Source of the DNA: Chryseobacterium gleum
Lineage (GTDB): Bacteria > Bacteroidota > Bacteroidia > Flavobacteriales_C > GCA-002722245
Length of the DNA: 5,023 bases
Reading direction: 5' to 3'
Assembly (NCBI GenBank): GCA_945903925.1
Contig: CAMDPJ010000182.1
Coordinates: forward strand, 1-5,023
How positions within the stretch are numbered: position 1 is the stretch's first letter; each line of letters starts with the position of its first letter. The notes under the pieces were generated by a model. The model was not told the origin of the DNA, made no database searches, and was given only the letters and a program-made list of their open reading frames with translations. Of this stretch, positions 1 through 5,023 are shown piece by piece. The position numbers were made by a program, and so were the translations under genes.

Positions 1-1
1 A

Positions 2-769
2 GCATCTGCCATTGCACCATCAAGCGCAGGCGGAACAGGCATTGCCATGTTTATTATCAATCGTGAAGGCATCAATTTAGGCAGAAGTACTTCTATCGTA
101 ATACTCACCTTATTGCTCGATAAATTATTCTACATTTTAGCGGTTCCTGCGCTGGTATTGATGGTTGGTTCGATTCATATTTTTCCAGAAAACATGAGTT
201 TTGTAAATAGTTTAGAGTACTACATTTGGGGCGGATATATTTTGATTGTGATTGCCACTGCAGCTTTGTACTATGGGGTATTTCGCAATCCGAAGTCGCT
301 TAAAAACCTAATCGTAAAAACCTTATTCTTTCTTCCTTTTTTAAAACGATTTAGAAAAAAAGCGGTGACAACAGGCAATGAAATATTAATCGCATCAGTA
401 GAATTAAAAACAAAATCTGTCTCTTATTTCTTCGAAGCATTTATTGCAACATGCTTATCGTGGGCCGTTCGCTTTTTGGTATTGAATTTAATATTAATGG
501 CCTTGGTTCCTCACTTCGATCATGTGTTGATTTATTTGCGTCAGCTCTTAGCTTGGTTGTTGATGTTAATTCCTTCAACCCCTGGTGCCAGCGGCGTTGT
601 AGAAGGAACTTTCTCGGGCATCATGAAAGATGTAGGCGATGAAGGAATCATTACGCTAGCGATTTTGTTGTGGCGCTTCATCACGTATTATCCCTATATT
701 TTTATTGGTATCATTATTTTCCCAAAATGGCTGAAAAGAACTGCCAATGTAGAAGATCCATTAGTTTAA
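2..769 (+). CDS. LPG-synthase-TM / flippase-like membrane protein (5' partial)
   Basis: The reading frame is open from base 2, so the start lies upstream; the ATG at 47 is internal, because the 15 codons before it (A-S-A-I-A-P-S-S-A-G-G-T-G-I-A) are family-like. About 255 residues are present, against roughly 300-350 for a full protein. Hydrophobic segments lie near residues 31-58, 72-94, 143-169, 175-190 and 213-240. The proline/glycine motif APSSAGGTG near the start, the later LIPSTPGASGVVEG (189-202) and the arginine in LLWRFITYY (about 225) are the pattern of the lysylphosphatidylglycerol synthase transmembrane domain family (UPF0104/YbhN-like, PF03706). Such integral inner-membrane proteins are known or suspected lipid or glycolipid flippases; no C-terminal MprF-type synthase domain follows. 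The gene ends 24 bases before the methyltransferase gene on the same strand, so the two are probably co-transcribed and may act in the same lipid or glycan pathway. The family call is firm; substrate and exact function are inference. Confidence 0.85.
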   Translation, partial: ASAIAPSSAGGTGIAMFIINREGINLGRSTSIVILTLLLDKLFYILAVPALVLMVGSIHIFPENMSFVNSLEYYIWGGYILIVIATAALYYGVFRNPKSLKNLIVKTLFFLPFLKRFRKKAVTTGNEILIASVELKTKSVSYFFEAFIATCLSWAVRFLVLNLILMALVPHFDHVLIYLRQLLAWLLMLIPSTPGASGVVEGTFSGIMKDVGDEGIITLAILLWRFITYYPYIFIGIIIFPKWLKRTANVEDPLV

Positions 770-793
770 TTCATTTCCTTAAATTTAAAAGCA

Positions 794-1603
794 ATGACAA
801 AAATATTTGGAAATATTATCAAACGCTTACTAGACTTCTTCGCTTACTTCATCAAAAAAAGTAAAGATTTACAGTGGTATCTTTTCACGCATGCCTTGAA
901 AAAAGAAACCGAAAACTTTATTGAAAACGAATACTTTCGAGCCTTCGAACACATCAACAAAACAATCAACTTAGGTAAATTGTTGGCGCCCAAAGTGAGC
1001 AACGCTATGATAGTTGATGTGGGCGGATTGATTGGTAAAACTGCCGTAATGTACAGCAAAGCTTTCCCTAATTTAGATATCTTTTTGTATGAACCCATTC
1101 AACAAAATTTTACCGAAATACAAAAAAATACTGCCGCCTACAAAAACATTAAAGCATTTAAAAAAGCTTTGGGTAACAGCAGCGGAAAATCAACCATTAA
1201 CGTTGCCGGCAGAGTGAGCTCTTCTTCTTTATTGGAATTAAACAACACCACTTCTCCCGAAATTTTTTCGGGCTATATGGAGAAAAAATCTACCGAAGAA
1301 ATTGAAATCAATACGCTCGATGCCGAAATACCTAAAGACAAAAACATATTGATTTTGAAATTAGATGTGCAGGGTTTTGAGCTAGAAGTATTGAAAGGCG
1401 GTATACTTACTTTGCATCGCACGGCTTGCATCGTATTGGAAACAGGAACGCACAACGCCTATGTTGGAAGTCCGCAATACCATGATATTGATGAATTTCT
1501 TCGTCACCACGATTTCGTGATTTACGATATTTTACCTTCTACAAAAAACAAAGGTCAGCTGGTAGAGTGGGACAGCATCTACATTCATAAAAGATATTTA
1601 TGA
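794..1603 (+). CDS. FkbM family methyltransferase
   Basis: A complete 269-residue protein with the Methyltransf_21 (FkbM) signature. SAM-binding motif I is IVDVGGLIGKT at residues 73-83 (usually VDVGAN-G), the acidic residue ending strand 2 is E100 in LYEP, and the family hallmark LKLDVQGFELEVLKG spans 189-202. The C-terminal part carries IVLETGTH and a DIDEFLRHHDFVIYDI stretch, also typical. Residues 1-60 are basic and amphipathic with no signal peptide, so the enzyme is expected to be cytoplasmic. FkbM proteins are SAM-dependent, mostly O-methyltransferases, acting on sugars or polyketides; beside a glycosyltransferase, a sugar hydroxyl on a surface glycan is the likely acceptor, but that is inference. 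The ATG at 794 is preceded by A-rich sequence rather than a Shine-Dalgarno site, as is normal for Bacteroidota. The stop overlaps the next start by 4 bases (ATGA), indicating translational coupling. Motif I has GG in place of the usual GAN, a mild deviation. Confidence 0.9.
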   Translation: MTKIFGNIIKRLLDFFAYFIKKSKDLQWYLFTHALKKETENFIENEYFRAFEHINKTINLGKLLAPKVSNAMIVDVGGLIGKTAVMYSKAFPNLDIFLYEPIQQNFTEIQKNTAAYKNIKAFKKALGNSSGKSTINVAGRVSSSSLLELNNTTSPEIFSGYMEKKSTEEIEINTLDAEIPKDKNILILKLDVQGFELEVLKGGILTLHRTACIVLETGTHNAYVGSPQYHDIDEFLRHHDFVIYDILPSTKNKGQLVEWDSIYIHKRYL

Positions 1604-2763
1604 TTGTTGGTTTAATAGAAATAATGCCCCTGGGGCACTACACTTTAGTCGACAGCATCACCCGTATTTATCTTTCCAACACAAATAACTCTGTAGTACT
1701 TTTTATCAACGAAAAAGGAAGCGAAAATGTAAGTGCCTTGCAAAAAGATTTTGGGGAAAGATTAATTGTAAAGTCCAAAAAAGAAGATGAAGACGTAAGT
1801 TCATTTTTACATAAAATAGCTCAGGAAAAACTAGATGCAGCCTACATTGTAACGCTTGAACGGTGTTTCACACAATTCAATAAAACCAAATTCACTTACC
1901 CTCTCTATTTTGTAGTGCACAATGTAGAATCGTGGTTCTCTTTGAGTTTAAAAAACTCTATCAATAATTTCTTTGAAGGAATAAGTAAAGGACGAAATAT
2001 CGCCTATCTCTTAAAGAGCAATTTCATTTATCCTATACAAAAGAAAAGATTCATCAAGAAATTGGTTGCCAGCAACAGCACTTTTGTTTTATTGAATGAT
2101 TTTTTGCGCGATGAAGTGCTCAAAAAGAATAGTACAAAAAACGTAATTTCTCTTCCCTTTTCGGTACACTACCCAAAGCTGCTGGAACAAAAAATCATTA
2201 AATCTAAAATACGCATTACCATTCCAGGTATAGTGGACAGCTCGCGTAGAGATTACGCATCGGTATTGAGGATTTTCGACGAAGAGAAAGAACTCTTCAA
2301 AAATTTCTACGAATTGGAATTGTTGGGCTCGCTAAAAAAAACAGAAAACAACAATGAAATCATCAAAAAAGTAGCCCACTTAAATCAACAAGGATTAACG
2401 GTGCTTTCTTATCCCGAAATATATATTCCATTAGATGAATACGACCATAAATTAGCGCAAGCTGATTTAATTTTAGGCAATTTAAATGTAGCCGTAAACA
2501 AATACAGCACCTACGGAAAAACGAAAGAAAGCGGCACTGCCTTCGCCATGATTAGAGTAGCTAAACCTGGACTTCTTCCATCGGCTTATCAAGTAATAGG
2601 TGAATTAAAGAGTTCTACCGTTTCTTTTAAATCATACGATCATTTGAAAGAAATTTTAATTGATTTCACGAAAAACAGAGAGAAATTAAAAGCATTGAAT
2701 GAAGAAGCAAAAAAGAATGCATTACAGTTTACACCCGAGAATATTTATAAGGCATTGTGCTAA
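1600..2763 (+). CDS. Putative GT-B glycosyltransferase
   Basis: A complete 387-residue protein starting in the ATGA overlap with the methyltransferase gene. The beginning, MIVGLIEIMPLGHYT, has the strand plus GH-loop expected at the N-terminus of a GT-B glycosyltransferase. FVVHNVESWF (residues 104-113) resembles the strand-loop with His-Asn seen in GT4-type enzymes, and RITIPGIVDSSRRDY (205-219) looks like the start of the C-terminal Rossmann domain. The donor-side region would be YDHKLAQADLILGNL (281-295) followed by a loop with YGKTKESGTAFAMIRVAKPG (305-324). The last 40 residues are helical and charged. There is no signal peptide or membrane span, so it should act in the cytoplasm or at the inner membrane face. 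Its role is probably adding a sugar to the glycan that the FkbM enzyme methylates. A classical E-x7-E motif is not clear, so the family assignment rests on overall shape. The donor and acceptor cannot be read from the sequence. Confidence 0.6.
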   Translation: MIVGLIEIMPLGHYTLVDSITRIYLSNTNNSVVLFINEKGSENVSALQKDFGERLIVKSKKEDEDVSSFLHKIAQEKLDAAYIVTLERCFTQFNKTKFTYPLYFVVHNVESWFSLSLKNSINNFFEGISKGRNIAYLLKSNFIYPIQKKRFIKKLVASNSTFVLLNDFLRDEVLKKNSTKNVISLPFSVHYPKLLEQKIIKSKIRITIPGIVDSSRRDYASVLRIFDEEKELFKNFYELELLGSLKKTENNNEIIKKVAHLNQQGLTVLSYPEIYIPLDEYDHKLAQADLILGNLNVAVNKYSTYGKTKESGTAFAMIRVAKPGLLPSAYQVIGELKSSTVSFKSYDHLKEILIDFTKNREKLKALNEEAKKNALQFTPENIYKALC

Positions 2764-2904
2764 AAAAGAAAAGTTGCCGATTTGTTGTGCATGAGTCACC
2801 GAACGGCAGATACACATAGAACCACTGTCATGCAAAAGGTGAAAGTAAAAAATGTGGCAGAGTTGGTTCTTTGCGCTATTAAAGACAGATTGGTTGAAAT
2901 ATAA
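2764..2904 (+). pseudogene. Remnant of a LuxR/NarL-type HTH domain
   Basis: Directly after the glycosyltransferase stop (TAA 2761-2763) and in the same frame, 46 open codons run to a TAA at 2902-2904. They read as the second half of a GerE/LuxR helix-turn-helix: KVADLLCMSHRTADTHR corresponds to the turn and recognition helix (family form IAELLFISERTVETHR), and VMQKVKVKNVAELVLCAIK to the last helix and dimer surface (family form IMRKLGVKNxAELVxYAIK), ending DRLVEI. The first HTH helix, its conserved LSxRExEVL motif and any receiver or sensor domain are missing. The only internal ATG (2791) would give 37 residues lacking half the domain. It is therefore most likely the 3' stump of a deleted response-regulator gene. 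A translated micro-peptide, or a readthrough extension of the upstream protein, cannot be excluded but has little support. The domain identification is by eye but the match is extensive. Confidence 0.72.
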
Positions 2905-2929
2905 ATCACCAAAAACCTATTTTAGTGAT
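2905..2929. other. Weak hairpin after the HTH remnant
   Basis: ATCAC (2905-2909) pairs with GTGAT (2925-2929), and inside it, after a C/A mismatch, an AAAA run can pair with TTTT. It begins on the base after the remnant's stop codon, where a terminator of the lost gene would sit. No T-run follows on either strand, so a terminator call is not justified; it may be a relic. Confidence 0.25.
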
Positions 2930-2931
2930 GA

Positions 2932-2961
2932 AAGGCGAGAATGCAATTGCGTTCTGGCCTT
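2932..2961. repeat. 30-base near-perfect palindrome
   Basis: The sequence is symmetric around the junction 2946/2947. The outer arms are AAGGC (2932-2936) and GCCTT (2957-2961), followed inward by a G/G mismatch (2937/2956). The core AGAATGCAATTGCGTTCT (2938-2955) has one T/G imperfection at 2942/2951. Thirteen of 15 symmetric pairs are Watson-Crick. There is no spacer, so as DNA it resembles a dimeric protein-binding site; as RNA it could fold into a long hairpin with an AATT loop, but no T-run follows. It lies between the LuxR-domain remnant and the tRNA-Gly promoter. It could be an operator left from the lost regulator locus, a small dispersed palindromic repeat, or a recombination scar; the sequence alone does not decide. 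Confidence 0.55.
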
Positions 2962-2985
2962 GTACTTATCTGCTGTAAATTTTTC

Positions 2986-3039
2986 AGAACTTTTTGCAAA
3001 ATTGAATTGAAGTTCTATATTTGCAACCCAATAAGTTCT
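2986..3039. repeat. Three copies of AAGTTCT around the tRNA-Gly promoter
   Basis: AGAACTT at 2986-2992 is the inverted copy of AAGTTCT at 3010-3016; together they bracket the region from the -33 element to the edge of the -7 element. A second direct copy, AAGTTCT at 3033-3039, lies 23 bases further on, just past the expected transcription start. The copies could be binding sites for a regulator of tRNA transcription, or chance in AT-rich DNA. Confidence 0.35.
2993..3023 (+). promoter_or_regulatory. Bacteroidota-type promoter of tRNA-Gly
   Basis: TTTG at 2993-2996 and TATATTTG at 3016-3023 are separated by 19 bases. This matches the -33 TTTG and -7 TAnnTTTG elements described for the primary sigma factor of Bacteroides and Flavobacterium. 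Transcription should begin near 3029-3031, giving a leader of about 24 bases before the tRNA. No similar element is visible in front of the following tRNA-Leu. Confidence 0.75.
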
Positions 3040-3053
3040 TTTATCACAATTAC

Positions 3054-3126
<73 letters not shown>

Positions 3127-3131
3127 CACAG

Positions 3132-3157
3132 AAAAACCCTGTTAGCAGGGTTTTTTT
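3132..3157 (+). terminator. Intrinsic terminator after tRNA-Gly
   Basis: AAAAACCCTG (3132-3141) and CAGGGTTTTT (3146-3155) form a 10-pair stem with a TTAG loop, and the T-run continues to 3157. It begins 6 bases after the tRNA. It should end transcripts from the tRNA-Gly promoter, at least partly, before tRNA-Leu. Confidence 0.85.
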
Positions 3158-3165
3158 AATTACAG

Positions 3166-3193
3166 TAGAATGAAAACTACCATTTTCATTTTA
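3166..3193. other. AT-rich hairpin between the two tRNA genes
   Basis: TAGAATGAAAA (3166-3176) and TTTTCATTTTA (3183-3193) pair over 11 positions with one G-T wobble around the loop CTACCA. It ends 6 bases before tRNA-Leu, in the stretch where that gene's own promoter would be expected. It may be part of the precursor leader of tRNA-Leu or a regulatory dyad; the role is unknown. Confidence 0.4.
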
Positions 3194-3199
3194 TGGAAT

Positions 3200-3282
3200 G
3201 CCTTGGTGGTGGAATGGTAGACACGCAGGACTTAAAATCCTGTGGCAGCAATGCCGTAAGGGTTCAAGTCCCTTCCGAGGTA
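3200..3282 (+). tRNA. tRNA-Leu (anticodon TAA)
   Basis: An 83-base class II tRNA. Acceptor GCCTTGG (3200-3206) pairs with CCGAGGT (3275-3281) through a terminal G-T and an internal T-G pair; the discriminator is A, the leucine identity base. The D-arm holds GGTAGA with G18-G19. The anticodon stem CAGGA/TCCTG encloses CTTAAAA, giving anticodon TAA, which reads TTA and TTG. The long variable arm is GGCA-GCAA-TGCC, a four-pair stem closed by a GNRA-type tetraloop. The T-arm is AAGGG-TTCAAGT-CCCTT, fully canonical. The CCA end is not encoded. In AT-rich genomes of this kind TTA is usually a heavily used leucine codon, so this should be a major tRNA. Confidence 0.96.
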
Positions 3283-3289
3283 CTAATAT

Positions 3290-3324
3290 AAATGAGCGTA
3301 AGCAACCACGCTCATTTTTGTTTT
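3290..3324 (+). terminator. Intrinsic terminator after tRNA-Leu
   Basis: AAATGAGCGT (3290-3299) pairs with ACGCTCATTT (3308-3317) over 10 positions with an 8-base loop, followed by a T-rich tail (TTTTTGTTTT). It sits 7 bases past the tRNA and should end the tRNA transcript. Confidence 0.82.
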
Positions 3325-3341
3325 CTAAAAACCCGCTCTCA

Positions 3342-3363
3342 TCCGCCGGTGGACGGACAGGCA
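3342..3363. repeat. GC-rich short dyad, possible dispersed repeat
   Basis: TCCGCCGGTGGA (3342-3353) is a 12-base palindrome with one G-T imperfection, followed by CGGACAGGCA containing a further CGGA/TCCG match. This GC-rich island stands out in otherwise AT-rich intergenic DNA. Short GC-rich palindromes are scattered through some Bacteroidota genomes, so it may be a copy of such a repeat; only one copy lies in this window. Confidence 0.3.
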
Positions 3364-3376
3364 CTCACTCTTAATT

Positions 3377-3394
3377 CAATGTTTTAACACATTG
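3377..3394. terminator. Hairpin at the oxyR 3' end
   Basis: CAATGT (3377-3382) and ACATTG (3389-3394) form a 6-pair stem with loop TTTAAC, immediately after the oxyR stop codon. In the oxyR direction no T-run follows. In the opposite direction it is followed by TCATTTTTT, so it would work better against transcripts arriving from the tRNA side. A modest candidate. Confidence 0.4.
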
Positions 3395-4342
3395 TCATTT
3401 TTTAGGTCCCACCACTTCAATATTTTTCACCGCCAACATATGCTTTGGCATTGCATTTTTGATAGCTTCTTCTAGCTTTTCAATGATATGTATTTTTAGC
3501 TGAGCGCGACGATAAATGATACTAATTTCACGCGATGGTTGCGGTTTATCAAACGGACGCAAGAACTTCTTATCGTCGGTTTCTTTAATATCCAACGACA
3601 TTAAATAAGGAATTAAAGTCATACCAAACCCTTGTTTAGCTAGCTTTATCAATGTTTCAAAATTTCCACTTTCCAAATGAACATTCGACAATTTATCTTT
3701 CTTCACTGTATTTTTTCCGCAGAGATTCAACACCGAATTTCTAAAACAATGTCCCTCACGCAACAACAACATATCATTGATATCGAGCTCCTTTACGCTC
3801 ACAAACTTCTCTTTAAACAAACGATGTGCTTCGGGCACAAAAGCCATGAAAGGCTCGTAATACAAAGGTTTTTCTATTACTCCCTCAGCGTCAAGAGGAG
3901 TCGCCAATACCGCTGCATCAATCAATCCTTTTTTCAAATGATCTAATATAATATCGGTTTGCATTTCGGTAATGTGCAAATTCAATTGCGGATATTTTTT
4001 AGCGAAATCCATAAGGAAGCGAGGTATTACACTTGGACCGATAGTAGGAATAAATGCCAAACGGAAATCTCCTTTCACCTCACCTTTATTCATTTGAACA
4101 ATTTCATCTATTCTACCCGCTTCGTTCAACAATACTTTGGCTTGGTCAACGATTTGCCTTCCTATATCGGTGGTTTCCACCGGTTTTTTACTTCTATCAA
4201 ACAAACGAACCCCCAAATCTTCCTCTAGCTTTTGAATTTGCATACTTAAAGTAGGCTGCGTTACAAAGCAATGCTCTGCTGCTTTTGCGAAAGATCTATA
4301 AATATCTACTGCTACTATGTACTGATACTGTGTTAAAGTCAT
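3395..4342 (-). CDS. oxyR: OxyR, LysR-family hydrogen peroxide sensor and regulator
   Basis: A 315-residue LysR-type regulator, close to the usual 305-315. Residues 1-60 form the winged helix-turn-helix (FAKAAEHCFVTQPTLSMQIQ, then LEEDLGVRLFDR). Residues 92-300 are the sensing domain, with FIPTIGPSVIP at 97-107 (T100 as in E. coli OxyR). The diagnostic feature is EGHCFRNSVLNLC (196-208): Cys199 and Cys208 have the same spacing and numbering as the redox pair of E. coli OxyR, and H198 and R201 next to the reactive cysteine are also kept. By family knowledge, peroxide oxidises Cys199, a disulfide with Cys208 forms, and the tetramer then switches target promoters such as catalase, Dps and alkyl hydroperoxide reductase genes. 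None of those targets is in the window. The ATG at 4340-4342 begins MTLTQYQYIVAV, the normal LysR N-terminus. The gene is monocistronic here and divergent from a protease gene. Confidence 0.93.
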   Translation of the reverse strand: MTLTQYQYIVAVDIYRSFAKAAEHCFVTQPTLSMQIQKLEEDLGVRLFDRSKKPVETTDIGRQIVDQAKVLLNEAGRIDEIVQMNKGEVKGDFRLAFIPTIGPSVIPRFLMDFAKKYPQLNLHITEMQTDIILDHLKKGLIDAAVLATPLDAEGVIEKPLYYEPFMAFVPEAHRLFKEKFVSVKELDINDMLLLREGHCFRNSVLNLCGKNTVKKDKLSNVHLESGNFETLIKLAKQGFGMTLIPYLMSLDIKETDDKKFLRPFDKPQPSREISIIYRRAQLKIHIIEKLEEAIKNAMPKHMLAVKNIEVVGPKK

Positions 4343-4345
4343 AAT

Positions 4346-4360
4346 ATAGTTTTTTACTAT
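4346..4360. promoter_or_regulatory. Candidate OxyR operator, ATAG-N7-CTAT
   Basis: ATAGTTTTTTACTAT is a dyad with 5-base arms (ATAGT/ACTAT). It has exactly the ATAG-N7-CTAT frame of one half of the E. coli OxyR consensus, and lies 3-18 bases upstream of the oxyR start codon, just downstream of the predicted transcription start. That position suits autorepression. The second half-site expected 7 bases away is not recognisable on either side, and the inner t/a positions match only partly on each strand. Confidence 0.45.
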
Positions 4361-4367
4361 GTTTTCT

Positions 4368-4375
4368 CAAATTTA
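4368..4375 (-). promoter_or_regulatory. Putative -7 element of oxyR
   Basis: On the minus strand TAAATTTG fits TAnnTTTG and lies 25 bases before the oxyR ATG. This would place transcription start near 4361 and give a leader of about 19 bases. No TTG is present at the expected -33 distance, so the promoter is incomplete and may need an activator. Confidence 0.5.
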
Positions 4376-4387
4376 ATAAATTAAATT
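4370..4387. promoter_or_regulatory. AT-rich dyad in the oxyR/protease divergent promoter region
   Basis: AATTTAAT (4370-4377) and ATTAAATT (4380-4387) are perfect 8-base inverted arms two bases apart, overlapping the putative oxyR -7 element. They could be a second regulator site controlling both directions. The composition is all A/T, so chance symmetry is a real alternative. Confidence 0.3.
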
Positions 4388-4440
4388 GATTGCATGCGAT
4401 ACTTTCTTTTTGTTTATTTTTAAAAAAGATGGTAGAAAAG

Positions 4441-5023
4441 ATGAAATATTTACTGTGGCTGATTCTTCTTCCATTTTGCAGCGTAGCGCAAAATGATTCT
4501 ACTGTTTTAATAGTACAGATGCAAAAAAACATCAATCCAATTCTGTTCGAAAGAAGCATCAACGAGCTGCAAAATAACTTTTATATCAGTGTAAAAGAAG
4601 GTCTTTGTAGCGCTCTAAACATCTATTCTTTTTATCTAAAAAACACCAATCAACCTGCACAAAAAACAATTGATTTCTTGAACTCTAGAAGAGAAATTAT
4701 TGCCGTTCAAATTCCACGAAAAATTGAATACAGAAAGACCAATTCAAATGACCCTCTTTTTAGTGAGCAATGGAATTTAATGAATACCGGGCAACTAGGC
4801 GGAACATTTGATGCCGACGTTGATGCTGAATTGGCTTGGAATTACGGACAAGGAGACCTTACCAAAAACAACGACACCATAGTTATTGCGGTAGTTGATG
4901 CAGGCTTCGACATCAACCATGAAGATTTGCATTTTTGGGAAAATAAACATGAAATACCCAATGACCTTATTGATAATGACAACAATGGTTATACCGATGA
5001 CTACCAAGGGTGGAATATAAAGA
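4441..5023 (+). CDS. Secreted subtilisin-like (S8) serine protease, 3' truncated by window end
   Basis: The frame is open to the last base and gives 194 residues from this start. MKYLLWLILLPFCSVAQN is a Sec signal peptide with likely cleavage after SVA; the Cys at 13 is not in a proper lipobox. I chose ATG 4441 because it gives the compact signal peptide; ATG 4429, in frame, would add M-V-E-K. Residues 17-102 look like a propeptide. NDPLFSEQWNL (103-113) is the usual lead-in to the catalytic domain. VIAVVDAGFDINHEDL (148-163) contains the catalytic Asp (D153; DAG instead of the commoner D-S/T-G). The Asp/Asn-rich loop NDLIDNDNNGYTDDYQGWN (174-192) is typical of Bacteroidota S8 enzymes. The His and Ser motifs lie beyond the window, so activity cannot be confirmed. 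Such proteins are often exported through the type IX system with a C-terminal sorting domain, also not visible. It is divergent from oxyR with about 98 bases between the genes. Confidence 0.88.
   Translation, partial: MKYLLWLILLPFCSVAQNDSTVLIVQMQKNINPILFERSINELQNNFYISVKEGLCSALNIYSFYLKNTNQPAQKTIDFLNSRREIIAVQIPRKIEYRKTNSNDPLFSEQWNLMNTGQLGGTFDADVDAELAWNYGQGDLTKNNDTIVIAVVDAGFDINHEDLHFWENKHEIPNDLIDNDNNGYTDDYQGWNIK

Noticed and set aside
844..1098. 84-codon minus-strand ORF inside the methyltransferase gene
   Set aside because: It lies antisense within the FkbM coding region, whose motifs I and the acidic strand-2 residue are clear in the sense frame.
3132..3393. CRISPR-like or tandem repeat array
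   Set aside because: The hairpins here have unrelated sequences and no regularly spaced repeats.
3677..4254. Several plus-strand ORFs of 66-89 codons within the oxyR region
   Set aside because: All are antisense shadows of the conserved OxyR sequence, with no domain-like features.
4400..4422. Possible protease promoter (TACTTTCT at 4400 or TATTTTTA at 4415)
   Set aside because: Each misses the final G of TAnnTTTG and lacks a well-spaced -33 TTTG; the AT-rich context makes such near matches common.
4296..5007. Minus-strand ORFs of 88 and 70 codons over the protease region
   Set aside because: The plus strand here encodes a signal peptide, propeptide and catalytic Asp motif of an S8 protease; the opposite-strand ORFs show nothing recognisable.

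Overview
The window looks like a chromosomal segment of a low-GC member of the Bacteroidota. Supporting signs are a TTTG-N19-TATATTTG promoter (the -33/-7 type known from Bacteroides and Flavobacterium), no obvious Shine-Dalgarno sequences before the starts, tRNA genes without an encoded CCA end, and a secreted subtilisin-like protease with an Asp/Asn-rich loop typical of that phylum. The genus cannot be named from the sequence.

Layout. Positions 1-2763 hold three tightly packed plus-strand genes: the C-terminal part of a polytopic membrane protein of the LPG-synthase-TM/flippase-like family, an FkbM-type methyltransferase, and a GT-B-like glycosyltransferase whose start overlaps the methyltransferase stop by 4 bases. 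This looks like part of a surface-glycan or lipid-modification operon; the substrate is unknown. Positions 2764-3053 contain no intact gene. They do contain a 46-codon remnant of a LuxR/NarL-type helix-turn-helix domain starting right after the glycosyltransferase stop, a 30-base near-perfect palindrome, and a well-formed promoter framed by three copies of a 7-base word. Then come tRNA-Gly(GCC) and tRNA-Leu(TAA), each followed by an intrinsic terminator hairpin. Between the Leu terminator and the next gene lie a short GC-rich dyad and another hairpin.

Positions 3395-4342 (minus strand) encode OxyR, the LysR-type peroxide sensor, with both redox cysteines at the same residue numbers as in Escherichia coli (199 and 208). 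Just before its start codon is an ATAG-N7-CTAT dyad, the shape of one half of the classical OxyR site, so autoregulation is plausible. Divergent from oxyR, the 5' end of a secreted S8 (subtilisin-like) protease runs off the window end.

No clearly new multi-gene system is visible. The best leads are the decayed LuxR remnant, the long palindrome beside it, the candidate OxyR operator, the repeats around the tRNA-Gly promoter, and an unusual T-loop base in tRNA-Gly.
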